From contig CM024766.1 in the NCBI GenBank assembly GCA_014218235.1, positions 48,883,359 to 48,947,358 of the forward strand: DNA of 64,000 nucleotides. The letters run 5' to 3'. Position 1 is the stretch's first letter, and every line of letters starts with the position of its first letter. A program made the position numbers and the translations under genes. This DNA is from Colocasia esculenta (Eukaryota; Streptophyta; Magnoliopsida; Alismatales; Araceae). Below the pieces are notes generated by a model. That model worked only from the letters and a program-made list of their open reading frames with translations. It made no database searches and was not told the origin of the DNA. This document shows, in pieces, positions 12,026 through 25,101 of this stretch.

Positions 12026-13009
12026 TGTAACGACCCGACCTCCTGGACCCTCGCCAGGGGTCCCGAGGGTCGCGCCACCACCACAGATCCAAAGATCCGG
12101 AAGGGTTAGAAGAAATAGTGTAGTGAGATATGTATTGAATTTAAATAACTATAACAATATGTACAATATACAAAAGGTTTGTACAACAGGTCCCAAGTAA
12201 AAGCACAGGTACAAGAAGAAAGGTGCAGTCCTTAAGTAGCATATCCTGAGGACTTGCAAAGCACAACTCTTAGCTCACTCGGCTACAAGAGCTCACAACG
12301 CTCGCTCTCCCTGCTGCTGACAACACACGGCGCCACAGCCGCCTCCGCAAACCCGTCCGACACTGAGCTCCCATGACGACGAGCCCCTAGCTGAAGGGAG
12401 TAGAGGGGTGAGCCTCGCGAACAAGGCCTAGTAGGGATTACCAGTCCCTCGTCGGCCAGAGCAGCAAGAACTACGAAGATAGGAAACTACCCTAAAAAGC
12501 TGTAAAGCGAGTAACACCTACAGCATGATACTACTAAGTAGCGGAATAGAACAGCACAATGCCACGACCATCAACCGAGGTCGGGCCACATACACGACTC
12601 CCGCAGAAACCAACGGAGTCGGGCACCAAGCGGAAGCAACCCTCGGCACACCCTCCGAGATCGCGCAATAACCAGGTGAGAACGATGTCTCACCACAAGC
12701 ACGGCCACATCAGACCTCCACAAGGTTGAGGGCCTACAAGCAGAACCACCCTGAACCCCGGACACACCGTGAGGTCAGGAAACCCCATATAATGGTGCCA
12801 CCACGGACTGGCACCCAAGGACGGGACTACGAAACCGAGAGAACACTGAAGCAAAAACCACCAGAAGCACGGGTCCGCACAAGGCCAGACCAACGATGCC
12901 CACGAAAACTAGGCACAGCTAGGCTATAACCTCCGTGCAACCTAGAGCAACGGATAACACTTAGAAACGTGGTGAGGAAGCGTCGTCACAACAACAGCAA
13001 CCAAGCCAC

Positions 13010-13690
13010 CGCCGCTAGCAGCCAAGAGGGGGACCCGTAGTCCACACGCTCTACTCGCTAGCCTAGCTCCTGCCTCCGCCCCTGCCGAAGGGTGAGACAG
13101 AGCTGCCACAGAAGCACACCAATGCATGCAACACCGCAGCCTGGCCAAGCTGCGGCCTCACGCCTGACCTCCCTACACGGCTCCGGAACCAACGTAGAGT
13201 GAGGCAGTGAGACAAAGGACTGGCTAGCCTGCACCGGGTAGAACTCTGACCATCCTCGGTGTCCTAGGCCTATCCAAGAGAGCTCTACAAACGACTCAAC
13301 GCCGCTGTCCAAACCACCGTTTTCCCCTCAACTCTAGAGTCTGCCTCACTCGGCTGTCGACTTGAGTACGTTCGTCGCCCCGATACCTCCCTCAAAGGCA
13401 CCCGAGGATAGGGGTCCTAGGTAATGGTAACAACCTCTCAGATCGAGGACAAGCCCTCAAGTGCCAAGCACCGGGTGGACAGGCGGGGCAGCACAACAAA
13501 ACCACGCTGAACTGTTGGCTTGTGACACACGACAAGCCCAGCGAGCGAGAGGCACGCACGGACCCTCAAGAGGGTCGTCGGCCAACCAAGGCACGCACGA
13601 ACGGCTAGAACCTCGGAACACCACCCGCCAGCACAAAAACCAGTCACTCTTCTAATAATCGATTGACTGCCAGTCAATCGATTATTAGAC
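13010..13690. repeat. Extra segment in the C LTR ending in a perfect 18-bp inverted repeat
   Basis: Absent from the partner LTR. Its right end is CTAATAATCGATTGACTG (13652-13669), one C, then the exact reverse complement (13671-13688). The second arm is part of the normal LTR and the first arm is extra, so the junction arose by an inverted copy of the neighbouring sequence. No convincing coding content is seen. Confidence 0.7.
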
Positions 13691-13728
13691 AGATGCGACC
13701 CTCCTAGCACCACTGCCAGGACACGGCC

Positions 13729-16700
13729 TGTAAGACCTTAGAATTTTGCTCTCTGTTTAGGTGTTTGGTTGTGTGAGAATTGATGTTTATTTGTGTGTAG
13801 TATGTATATATATATATATATATATGTATGTATATACATATTAGTTGAGTATTGTTATATATAGATGTATATTTGTTAAGTTATTATTTGTATTATATAT
13901 TTCATTGCATGAATAGTACTAATTTTATAAAGTATACTTTGTATGGTTATGTATATGTATTGAGTAAGTATGTTTTCCTACTGTTTTAAGTTCTGTGCAG
14001 ATGACCTGTAGGTGTCAACATGAGTTGACGTTGATGGTGAGTCAGCGGCCACATCGATGGACGCCAATTCATAATTGGCGGCCAGTGATGTTGACGTTTA
14101 TCTTCCAGATCTGTTGCGACTTCAGATCCGGAAACGTCCTTGAAAACTTCGCACCTTGTTTAGGAAACTGTCCCCCAACGGTAACGTAGCCTACCCAAGC
14201 GCGTCTCCAACCCTTTACCCTATAAAAGACTCAGTTTGGGATGCAGTTGGGTCCTTTTGGCATTTGTCAAAAACCCTAGTTCTCTCTGAGCGAAACCCGA
14301 TCTTTGAACCCTGAAATCTAGTGATTGGAGGCTTCTTCCGGCGTTCTTCATCGACTGGGAGGAAGTCTGAACGTCAGGGTGCATCTTCCCAACTTTGGCG
14401 TGCTTCGAAGATCAACACAGAAGTCAGATTGAGGGAGATTTGGTGGCTCTTTGGCTCTGGCCGAAGAGTGCTTCGTTGAAACAAATCAGCGGTGGTAAAT
14501 TTTTTTATAAGGCACGTAAACCATTCACATCATCCATACGTATGTCTAGTAGGTCGTAGGATAATTTTTGGATTTTTATTCGAGTCCTGGAACCCCCCTT
14601 CAATCAGTCTTTTGCATTCAATCTGTGTTTTGCATAGACAGGAACTTAACGGCGTGATCTCTTTCCGTTAATATCCTAAGTTGGTGATGCCCTATGTTGT
14701 CGTTAACATGATAAACGACCACACCCTTGCTGTTGAGTTCTTTAGGCAGAGATTGTGTAGTCTGCTGCCCTATAGAAGCTATTTTCGGATTTTTCTGCGC
14801 ATGAGGATATAATGTAAAAGTGATATGCCATATACTATCTTTATTGGAACATGATGTGAGAATTTCATGAATTTCTGTGCAATACCTTAATTATTTGAAA
14901 ATTTTGAAATGCATGTCAAACATGCTTTAATCTTATAAATTCATGTTTTGTGCGATCTATGTGGAATTTGAGTACCAGGTAATTTCTATAAGATGCTTAT
15001 AAATGACAGTCCATGCCAAGAAAATTTGGAAATTTTCTGATATCTATGTAATTAGTTATATTTTCCTGAATTGTAAAACAATAAGCATACATTGCTAATT
15101 TAAATTTTCAAACAAATTGTATGAAACCAGTTAAATTCCTAGATATTTTGTATGAATTCATGACTGTTAGACGCCTGTGTAAGAATGAATTATATACCTC
15201 TTTCAATATAAACCATGTGAGTTTGATTGTTGATGTATTGTGCAATATCACTGTTCTAATTTTTATAATTAGTGTGTATGTCCAAAAAATATGAAAATTT
15301 ACATGTGGGAGGTATGATCTGTAAACAGTCTGTAATTAAAATTTTGTACAAATTTGACAATAGTGGACACTGATTTCATTATTTCATCATGAAAAGGGTA
15401 ATTAAAGCATGTTAGAGTAGTTAATGATAACCTAGTAGTTGCAGCATGAATTGAATCAAATGGTGATTGTATAACCCTGAAAACAGTAGTACCATGCTGG
15501 GTGATCCTATAATGTGTGTATGTGTGAACATGAAACAAATGTGTTAAACTATACATTAAGTGTGTGTTAAAAATTGAGAAAATGTGTAAATGTGCCAATG
15601 GGCGACACTGCTACCTTAGAGGGCTGTGGAACTGTACCGTAGTAAAGTCCCTACGGGAAGGTTCATATGTGTGTGAAATCCCATGGGCATTGGGATAAAA
15701 TCCTAGAGGCGAACAAGTATCGCTGGTTAGGGTGGAGAGTGCTTCTCCCGGTTCTGCGCAGTAACTAAGATTTATCACTGTAATGCCTAGGTGATAGATA
15801 TATGTGTGATGTGATAAGTGTGTGTCCTTCTATAGGTGGTTTGGACTATGTGTCATGGCATACCAATGTTAATAATGTGAATTTGTGGTTATGTGATAAG
15901 TGAAAGTGAAATTATGTAAATGAGTAACCGAGCATGTAAATATGTAAATGCGATATGAGAGCATGTATTTTCTGTTATGAATGTATTAAACCCATGTAAA
16001 ACAACAAGCTAACTATGTTTAGAAATGTGATATGAATATGAAATTTTGCATAGAAGCCATGCTAGGAATGTGTTTTCCTTTTAATGTAAACTCTATGCTT
16101 AATTTCTATTATGTTGCAACATACATGTAATGAAATGTAAAATTTGATTCTATGTTAAAGAATGCATAGATCATGTGATTGATTTAAATTTTGTGAATTA
16201 AAATATAAATCAAATATCATGTGTTGTAAATGTAGAATTATCATGTTTAGGTTTTTCCTTTAGTTGATTAACTAATCCATGCTATATGTAATAGTTGTGT
16301 TATGAAAAATGCAATTAGCCCATGTGATGTATATATGTCTAGTGTGAATGGAAGCTACTTGCTGAGTCTTTGGACTCACTCTTGCTTCGGCGTACAGGTG
16401 TCTCTACCTCTTCCGAGGAGACTGTTAGGAGTGACTCAGAGCCGGAGTAGGAGATTACTTGTGGAGCTAGTGACGTTGTATTTCCTTTCATAGTATGTAA
16501 TAAAGGGAGATTTGTATTACATTTGAGTTATGTAATTCATTTTATTTGCAATAGGTGGACAATGTAATTTGTTAAATTTCCCAGCTATGAAATAGTTAGT
16601 TCCTTTTGTACTATATATACTGTGTATAAATGTGGATGATGGAATAAGAGATTTATTTCCAGTTCTTTCTATTCCACTGTTATGTGTTATATTTTTGTAC

Positions 16701-16805
16701 GTTTCAGTCTATTGTACATGTGTTGGGTACATGTCCCACTGTAGCGATGCTCTCTATATCGATGTGGGATGGTATATCCATACCGGTATAAGGAGGGTCA
16801 TTACA
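13729..16805 (+). mobile_element. Element D: solo LTR of a Tekay-like gypsy family
   Basis: TGTAAGACC...GGTCATTACA, 3077 bp, flanked by the 5-bp duplication CGGCC (13724-13728 and 16806-16810). Its reverse complement begins like the LTR of element E (TGTAA(T/C)GACCCTC, then a match through CATCGATATAGA and AGCATCGC). No internal region or second LTR is present, so it is a solo LTR left by LTR-LTR recombination. It is in opposite orientation to E and contains a TA microsatellite near 13805-13826. The short ORFs in it are not genes. Confidence 0.88.
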
Positions 16806-16810
16806 CGGCC

Positions 16811-17370
16811 ACAAAGGTGTCACCTTCAGTCGCTGAACGAGGGAGGTAACCTGCCGCGTTCCCTACCAGAAGGTCCTAAGGGCAAAGCCTACCTTGGGGC
16901 ACAAGCCGACACACAACCGGGCCTACGGAAGCACCTGAGGCAACACAAGTACTGTCGCGACCCCCAAAGCCATCGCGACGCCATCGCGATAGGGAAGGGC
17001 ACCGCGACAGCCACCCTGTTGCGACGGGGCAACGGGTCGCGACAGAAACCCTGTCGCGATCGAAAAGCGCGTCGCGACAACGACCCTTATCGCAACCACC
17101 AACTGCGTCGCGATAAGGTCGTGCCTGACCGGGCCGACGCCTCTCCTAATGTTGCGACACGCCAAGCCGTCGCGACATCAGCAGAGAGGCAGACCGACGG
17201 GATCCTCAATCTAGGGCAATAGAGAACACTATGAGGAAGCGTCGTCACAACAACAGAAACCAACCTAGAGCAATGGATAACACTTAGAAACGTCGTAAGG
17301 AAGCTGTCGCCAGTCAATCGATTATTAGATAGACGCGACCCTCCAAGCACCACTGCCAGGACACATCCAT
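16811..17370. repeat. ~560 bp tandem duplication inside the C LTR, GTCGCGAC-rich
   Basis: The block from AAGGTGTCACCTTC through the GTCGCGA-rich stretch to CAGTCAATCGATTATTAG occurs twice in tandem here (16811 onwards and about 17370 onwards). It occurs once in the partner LTR (from about 23507). Confidence 0.75.
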
Positions 17371-18426
17371 GAAGGTGTCACCTTCGGTCACTGAACGCAG
17401 AGAGGTAACCTGCCGTGTTCCCTACCAGAAGGTCCTAAGGGAAAAGCCTACCCTAGGGCACACGCCGACACACACCCGGGCCCACGGAAGCACCCAAGGC
17501 AACACAGGTACTGTCGCGACCCCCAAAGCCGTCGCGATGCCATCGCGACGAGGAAGGGCACCGCGATAGCCACCCTGTTGCGACGGGGCAACGGGTCGCG
17601 ACAGCAAGCCTGTCGCGATCGGAAAGCACATCGTGAAAGCGACCCTTATCACGACCGCCAACTGCGTCACGATAAGGTCGCGCCTGACTGGGCCGAGGCC
17701 TCACCTGATGTCGCGATGCACTGAGCTGTCACGACATCAGCAGAGAGGCAGACTGATGGGATCCACAATCCTTGGCCGCCCACAAGATACAAACACACCA
17801 CACGGGGGAGGGGAGCATGGGAAAGCTATCTAAACTAATTAGAAAGAACGAAGAGCTCCCGATCCAGCCGGATCGAGAAGAGTTCAAGTAATCCCTACCT
17901 TTCATGAAGAATGAACCCTAATAGGGCCCTTCACGTCGGTTGGCCACCTCCTCCTTGCTCCATGCAAGCTCTACGACGCCCAGACACCATGCACGACCCT
18001 CCTCCTCACCTGAAATGCACGAAGGGGAGAGGGGGAGGCGGAGCACCGCCGGAGGGAGAGGGAGAAGGGAAGAAGAAGAGAGAGAGGGGGAAGGGGCACC
18101 GGCCAAGGCTTTTAGCCTTCGGCCATCGAGACGCGACAGACCGCCCCGTCAAGTTAAGCACCATAACGCGACGGGTCAACGGGACGCAACCAGAACGCGT
18201 CCCCCAGGGTCGCCGCGACAACATGACTGCCGTACTGACACGCCTGCCACCCTGACAGGTGTTAGACAACCGCATAACAGAACACGACAAACACTGCCAT
18301 GACCCGTTGACCGGTCGCGATAAGAACGCGATAGGCAAGCCGGGCGCGACACGAACGCGATGCACACCCCATTAGTGGCCAGTCATCCTGGACATCGGAC
18401 GGAAAGCTGGGAAGCCGGGTCTTACA

Positions 18427-21400
18427 TTCTACCCCCTTAAATAATTCCATCCTCAAAATTGGGGCAAACCCAAACAATCCCGAGGCACGAAATGAAACAC
18501 AGGGTGCAAACGTAAGACCAATGTGATCAAGCCACTAAGTCTCAACACGACTTCCTCGTGGCAACAATCGCACAACCAAACACGCGCGGAGCACACGAAG
18601 CCGGAAAAACCAACGGCTCGCACAACGGGCTCCAAAACACACGAGTGAGCACACAACCGAAAACTAATGGCTCACCACACGCTCCAACCACGAGTGGAGC
18701 ACCAAGCCGAGAAATCGACAGCTCACTCCAGGCACACGTGGGGTGCCCAAACGGAACGACAACCCTACAGGTGCCGAGCGACGCCAAATCTGGCCCAAAC
18801 AGCGGAAAATGCCAGCCGAAAACTACATGGCTACAGCCACTAATAGACCTCACTGTTGGAACCAACCAATCAGCAACCCACTCTGTTGCCGGCAAAACCC
18901 GGCAGAGGGCGCGGTTGCCAACAACCACACGAGAAACGCCTGAGAGTCAAGCACGACACTCAAGGGATCGGCCTCACGCTACTAGAAGCAGCTAGCACCG
19001 GTCACCGCCCAACCGAGAAGTCACGCGAGCGACAAGAACCAGAGCGACATCATGCTCGCGGATGATTCCGCAACACACGGGAACGACATCCACCGTCACC
19101 ACTAGGTCTCACCCAGACCTTCCTCGTGGTCCAACAGGGACAACAAACTCACGTGGAGAAACCTCAACATGCTAAAACAACATCCACTATCACCACTAGG
19201 TCTCAGCCAGACCTTCCTTGTGGTCTGACAAGGACATCAAATGCACGCGGAGCCACAAAAACTCGGAGACCACATGCTCCATAATGTGGCACACGGCGAT
19301 GAAAGCACAGAAGATGTCTGAGGTCAAGCCAGAACATGGCACCTCACAACGTCGATGAACCACGTGGTCGAGTACTAGCAATCCAATAGGCCTCACTGTC
19401 ACCAAACAAACCGACAGGAGACTCCGCCATCGGCTTCCTGACTCACCAACACCACGCACAGTGGAGAATCAACGAGGAGTTGGCAGCACACCCACCACGC
19501 GCACACAGAGCTCAGCGCGGGTACTAGCATGCCAACCACTAGAAAGACGAACAACCACACGGGAACTGAAACAACCGCAGAGGTCAAGGACAGCACGTCG
19601 ACCTCAGAGGTACCCAGACCGAAGCAGGGTACCACAGCCAAACACACTCACTCCCAGAGCGAGAGGGGAAACCGGGACACTAGCCATGACTAGAGGCTGG
19701 TGTACCACCGATAGGGCTACCAAGACAAGGCAAAGTAGCCACCCCACAGCAGCAACGGTACAACCACAAGACTCAGGCTAGCACACGTGTCCCACAGGCA
19801 GAAAGCTCAACGCCTCCAACACTGAGCAAACTCGTGAAACAATCCACGAAGATCATGATCAGGCATGCGACACAACACAAGGTGCTATTACAAGCACCGG
19901 GAGCCACCCAAGGTACAACACAATGCACCAAGGCTCCAGACGGCACAAAACTGAAACACTCGGGCACGAGCACACAGTGCTACCACAAGCACCCAAAACT
20001 AAACAAAGTGCAACACAGGTGCACCAGCGGCCGAAACAACACCACGGCTAACAGGAAGGACTCTCCACCAGAGACCCGCCAAAAGCCACACGCAAAGAAC
20101 CGCAAGCCTGACAGGGCACAATAGGCCACGCCGGCCCTAGCCCTTGAGGTACAAAACACAGAGCACCGAAGAATGCTCAAGGTGCAGCACCAACGACCCA
20201 AGACAACACAGGGCCCACTAAAAGGGACTCTCCACCAGAGACCCACAACAAAATCACACGGAAATCCGACAACTTCAAGAGCGCAACAACCACGTCGGCT
20301 CCAAGAAGCGCATAAAACACGGAGCACCGACTCCGCCACACAGGGAGCGAAAACCGCAGCGACTCCCTGGCGCGCAAGAGCAAAAAGCACCACCTCTATC
20401 GCGACCGATAGAGAGGCCAAATGCCAAAATGACGACGTGGAAAACCTCCAAGGCACAAGCCGAGGCACCACCGAGCACACACACCAGAGAAACGCTCACA
20501 CGAGTAAGCCAAGCAAGAAGACCGGTGCACAGAAGAGCAACGCTCATGCCTGCAGCCCAACATGAAAATGGTACTACCTTACACTAAACCAATAGGGACC
20601 CAATGCCCCAAATTGTCTAGGCAGGTAGCAAGAAACCATCACGATGACAAATAGCACAAACAGGTCCACTGACCCACGATGCCACAAGGCAATGACAGCA
20701 CAGGGGGAGTAACTAGCTCAACCCAAAAACAACTCAAGGGAAGATGACTCCACTAGAAGGTTGCAACGATGCACACACTGGCAACACAACACCACAGTGG
20801 AGCATCGCCACCCCGAGCAACCAACGGAAAGTAGAGGAAGGAGAGACACACAACGAGTCTCTTCCACACACGAGAGAGATAAAACCACAACGCAAGACTG
20901 GTACTTCTATAAGAAGTACAACCAGCCAGACACTGACTGCACTCACTAGACCACCATCTGGGAGAGCACGCAGGGCGCGAGAAGCGAAGCAAACCATTTG
21001 AGCCACGGGGATACGCAGTCCCATCAGCGCAATCGAGAAACTTGGAAACGACTAACGAGACAAGTTGGCCAACGCAGCAGCCAGATGCACGGCCAAGCGC
21101 ACCACACCTTGATCGACAATGCCCAGGCAGACAGTCCAACTGGCAACAACGACAGCTCATCTCTACAGAGAGAGAGAGAGAAGCGACAACCAAAACAACA
21201 CGAAGCAGCTTTGGGGAGAACCTCCACCAAAAGCGCCAAGAGCCGTCCTAGGAGAACCTCACCAGAATGCAGCCTAACCAAACGGCACACTTCGAACCAC
21301 AAGGGCAATACAACAGTGGCTCGAAACAAACACAGAGCATTCCTGAGAAGAACCTCTGCCAAAAGAGACAAAGGGCGATCCTGGGAAGAACCTTCACCAA

Positions 21401-22447
21401 AATGCACAACCCAACGACCAAACAACACAGACCATCAGAGAGAACATTGCAGCAAGCAGAACTGTAGAAGCAACGCAAGCAGGCCCTGGGAGAACCTCCA
21501 CCAGAACCACCAAGGCACCGTTATGGGAAAACTCACCAGAACGCACCAGCCAAACCAACAGCACACCTCAGACTCTGAGGTAGCATGGCAACAGCAGAAA
21601 CGAGTGCGAAACACTCCTGAGAGAAACCTTAAACAGGACAACAGCAAACGGTTCTGGGAAACCTCACCAGAACACAGGGCAACCAAGTAATGCACCTAAG
21701 CCTAGAGGGCAACGCAACAGCAACCAGAAACGAGCACAACACAGTTATGGGGAAACCTTACTTCTGCCAAAACCAACAGAGAGACTCCGGGAGCACCTCA
21801 CCAGAGCTCACAACCAGCCAGCACCAGGCCGACAACAACCACAGGCAAGTGTCCCAGCGCTCAACCAGCGATGCAACATGGCACAGAGAACATCTGCTTA
21901 GCTCGAGCAACAATGCCGACTGAGCAAAGCACAGCGCACAACAGCGCACAAACAGGGGGCCACACACAAGACCAACACAACACACACCCCAGCAACAAAA
22001 GGGTAGCCAACAAGGTAGAGACACCTTCCACCGATTCCACAAGCAACAACCCTGCACCGGTGAAGGCCACGCCACACGCAGGCTCTCTTAGCCTCAGCGG
22101 CACACACACACCCAAATGCACCGAAGACGACCAGGAGTACCACACCTGGACTTGCCTGCAAGCGTCCTCCACACAAGGAAGACCACTGCCAGCGAGTCCA
22201 GCGCCAACCACGCTGCTACGGCACAAACACGCTGAGCGACCACACTCGCCACGCACGTGGTACAACAACAACTACAACCTGCAGCACCCGCACGAATCAT
22301 GCAGGGAAGCAACACACCTGCAAAATAATTGAAAGCACAAGCCTAACACTAGTCGGACGGTGGCAGCAACATACTAGTACCTTTCTTTGGGACAGCTATA
22401 GTTATTAATTCCTCACAAATCTCAGTAGACACCCTCTCTGATACCAC
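18427..22447 (-). other. Internal region of element C: non-coding, CA-rich, with degenerate repeats
   Basis: About 4 kb with very low T on the + strand. Open frames exist on both strands, but none shows a known motif and they overlap each other. Degenerate repeats recur: GGTCTCA(C/G)CCAGACCTTCCT near 19109 and 19199; GGACTCTCCACCAGAGACCC near 20058 and 20224; and about ten copies of a GGGAGAACCTCACCAGAA-like core from 21210 to 21810. The minus-strand polypurine tract (TTAAGGGGGTAGAA) abuts the LTR at 18427-18440. The primer site is at 22436-22446. Confidence 0.7.
22436..22446 (-). other. Primer binding site of element C
   Basis: CTCTGATACCA on the + strand, i.e. TGGTATCAGAG on the minus strand, one base from the LTR edge at 22448. 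It sets the orientation of C. Confidence 0.85.
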
Positions 22448-24604
22448 TGTAACGACCCGACCTCCCGGACCCTTGCCAGGGGTTCCGAGGGTCGTGCCGC
22501 CACACACGGATCCGAAGATCTGAAGGGTTAGAAGAAATAGTCTAGTGAGATATGTACTGAATTTAAATAACTATAACAATATGTACAATATACAAAAGGT
22601 TTGTACAACGGGTCCCAAGTAAAAGCACAGGTACAAGAAGAAAGGTGCAGTCTTTAAGAGGCATACCCTGAGGACTTGCAAAGCACAACTCTCAGCTCAC
22701 TCGGCTACAAGAGCTCACAACGCTCGCTCTCCCTGCTGCTGACAAGACATGGCACCACAGCCGCCTCCGCAAACCTATCCGACACCGAGCTCCCACGACG
22801 ACGAGCCCCTAGCTGAAAGGAGTAGGGGGGTGAGCCTCGTGAACAAGGACCAGTAGGGATTACCAATTCCTCACCGGCCAGAGCAGCAGGAACTCCGAAA
22901 ATAGGAAACTACCCTAAAAAGCTATAAAGAGAGTAACACCTATAGCATGATACTACTAAGTAGCGGAACAGAACAGCGCAATGCCACGACCACCAACCGA
23001 GGTCGGGCCACATAGATGACTCCTGCAGAAACCAACGGAGTCGGGCACCAAGCGGAAGCAACCCTCAGCACACCTGCTGAGACAGCGCAACAACCAGGTG
23101 AGAACGACGTCTCCACAAGGTCGAGGGCCCACAAGCAGAATCACCCCGAGCCTCGGACACACTGCGAGGTCGGAAAACCACATATGCTAGCGCCACCACA
23201 GACTGGCACCCAAAGACGGGACTATGGAACCGAGAGAACACCGAAGCAGAAACCACCAGAAGCACGGATCCACACAAGGCCGGACCAACGATGCCCACGG
23301 AAACTAGGCACAGCCAGGCTATAACCGCCGTGCAACCTAGGGTAATGGATAACACTTAAAAACGTTGTGAGGACGCATCGTCACAACAACAACAACCAAC
23401 CTAGGGCAACAGATGACACGTAGAAACATCGTGAGGAAGCTGTCGCCAGTCAATCGATTATTAGAAAGACGTGACCCTCCAAGCACCACTTCCAGGACAC
23501 GGCCATGAAGGTGTCACCTTCGGTCGCTGAACGCAGAGAGGTAACCTGCCGCGTTCCCTAGCAGAAGGTCCTAAGGGCAAAGCCTACCCTGGGGCACACG
23601 CCGACACACACCCGGCCCACAGAAGCACCCAAGGAAACACAGGTACTGTCGCGACCCCCAAATCTGTCACGATGCCATCACGACGAGGAAGGGCACCGCG
23701 ACAGCCACCCTGTTGCGACGGGGCAACGGGTCGCGACAGCAACCCTGTTGCGATCGAAAAGCGCATCGTGAAAGCGACCCTTATCATGACCGCCAACCAC
23801 GTCGCGATAAGGTCGCACCTGACCGGGCCAAGGCCTCACCTGATGTCATGATGCACTGAGCTGTCGCGACATCAGCAGAGAGGCAGACTGACCGGATCTA
23901 CAATCCCGGGACTCCCACAAGATACAAACACACCACATAGGGGAGGGGAGCATGGGAAAGCTATCTAAACTAATTAAAAAGCACGAAGAGCTCCTGATCT
24001 ACCCGGATCGAGAAGAGTTCAAGTAATCCCTACCTTACATGAAGAACAAACCCTAATAGGGCCCTTCATGTTAGTTGGCCACCTCCTCCTCGCTCCACGC
24101 AAGCTCCACGATGCCTAGACACCACGCACGGCCCTCCTCCTCACCTGAAACGCACAAAGGGGAGAGGGGGAGGCGGAGCACCACCGAAGGGAGAGGGAGA
24201 AGGGAAGAAGAAGAGAGAGAGGGGGAAGGGGCTCCGACCAAGGCTTTTAGCCTTCGGCCCCCGAGACGCGATGGATCGCCCCGTCGCGTTAAGCACCTTA
24301 ATGCGACGGGTCAACGGGACGCAACCAGAACGCGTCCCCCAGGGATGCCGCGACAACGCGACAGGCCGTACTGACACGCCTGCCACCCTGACAGGCGTCA
24401 GACAACCGCACAACAGAACATGACAAACACAATCGCGACCCATTGATCAGTCGCGACATGAACGCGACGCACACCCCTGTCGCGACAAGAATGACTGTCG
24501 CGTCGGACACCCACGATGCGACACTAACGTGTCGCCCAGCCTGGACGCGTTAGTGGCCAGTCATCCAGGACACCGGACGGAAAGCCGGGAAGCTAGGTCT
24601 TACA
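22448..24604 (-). repeat. 5' LTR of element C
   Basis: 2157 bp. Its + strand left edge TGTAACGACCCGACC and right edge GGTCTTACA match those of the left-hand copy. Many TCGCGA, GTCGCGAC and CGCGACG motifs cluster at about 23645-23880 and 24265-24530, in what is U3 on the minus strand. Short ORFs across it are not supported as genes. Confidence 0.85.
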
Positions 24605-24609
24605 ATGCA

Positions 24610-24899
24610 GATGGACTTGAAGGCTCACAAGCTCCATTATCCTATCTCCATAGATAAGTTCCTTCAGCATGCCAGTTTTGGGACTGCTGGATTCTACAGA
24701 TTGTCTCTTAGTGCTAATGAATACACCCTATTTATTGAAGATCAACGACAGCTTCACATCAAGAGACTCAGTCCAGAAATGGGGCCTTCATATAACATTA
24801 GTTGACCTTTTTGAGGAGCAGGAAGTCCAAGCTTGGCAGATTATCACTCGCCATGCTTCACTTTTGTCTCATGCCTTCTATAATTCTGACCCTCACTGA
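24610..24899 (+). pseudogene. Envelope-like ORF of element A, C-terminus
   Basis: Continues the envelope-like frame after element C. The product (HYPISIDKFLQHASF..., then a second frame to a TGA at 24897-24899) aligns with FYPVTLDQFLAYASF and the end of the element B protein (46140-46420). A frameshift near 24800 separates the two frames. Confidence 0.7.
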
Positions 24900-25101
24900 T
24901 TAATAAGATATGCATCTTTGGCTCCCACTTATCTTTATCTCTTTCTTTCTATTCTTTGCTTATTTATTCCTTTTTTCTTAATGACAAAAAGCGGGAGAAA
25001 AACATTCTGAAATACACACTTTAAAAAATTCTAAGAAAATTTATTTCAGCTATTTCATATATGCAACTCTTTATGTTTTGTCATCACCAAAAAGAGGAGA
25101 T
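24900..25101 (+). other. 3' non-coding region of element A with duplicated polypurine tract
   Basis: ACAAAAAGCGGGAGAA (about 24984-24999) and CCAAAAAGAGGAGAT (about 25088-25101). The second directly precedes the LTR start TGATGATCAG. Both match the doubled tract of element B, each with one substitution. Confidence 0.75.

Larger units (their letters stand above)
12026..18426 (-). repeat. 3' LTR of element C, enlarged by an internal duplication, an extra segment and solo LTR D
   Basis: Matches the other LTR (22448-24604) from TGTAACGACCCGACC to GGTCTTACA. Without D it is about 3.3 kb against 2.16 kb for its partner. The excess is an extra ~640 bp at about 13010-13660 and a ~560 bp tandem duplication whose copies both contain the CAGTCAATCGATTATTAG block (13671 and about 17315). 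It is rich in TCGCGA and GTCGCGAC motifs. Confidence 0.8.
12026..24604 (-). mobile_element. Element C: non-autonomous LTR retrotransposon without recognisable gag or pol
   Basis: Flanked by the 5-bp duplication ATGCA (12021-12025 and 24605-24609). The ends are TGTAACGACC...GTCTTACA. The right-hand LTR is preceded by CTCTGATACCA, a reverse-strand primer site, and the left-hand LTR is followed by a reverse-strand polypurine tract, so the element lies on the minus strand. The internal region is only about 4 kb and contains no protease, RT, RNase H or integrase motif in any frame. This fits a large retrotransposon derivative mobilised by a gypsy-type partner; the partner is not identified. Confidence 0.8.

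Noticed and set aside
16632..22332. Many frames of 80-230 codons on both strands
   Set aside because: They overlap each other within the LTRs and T-poor interior of element C, show no known motif, and follow base composition.
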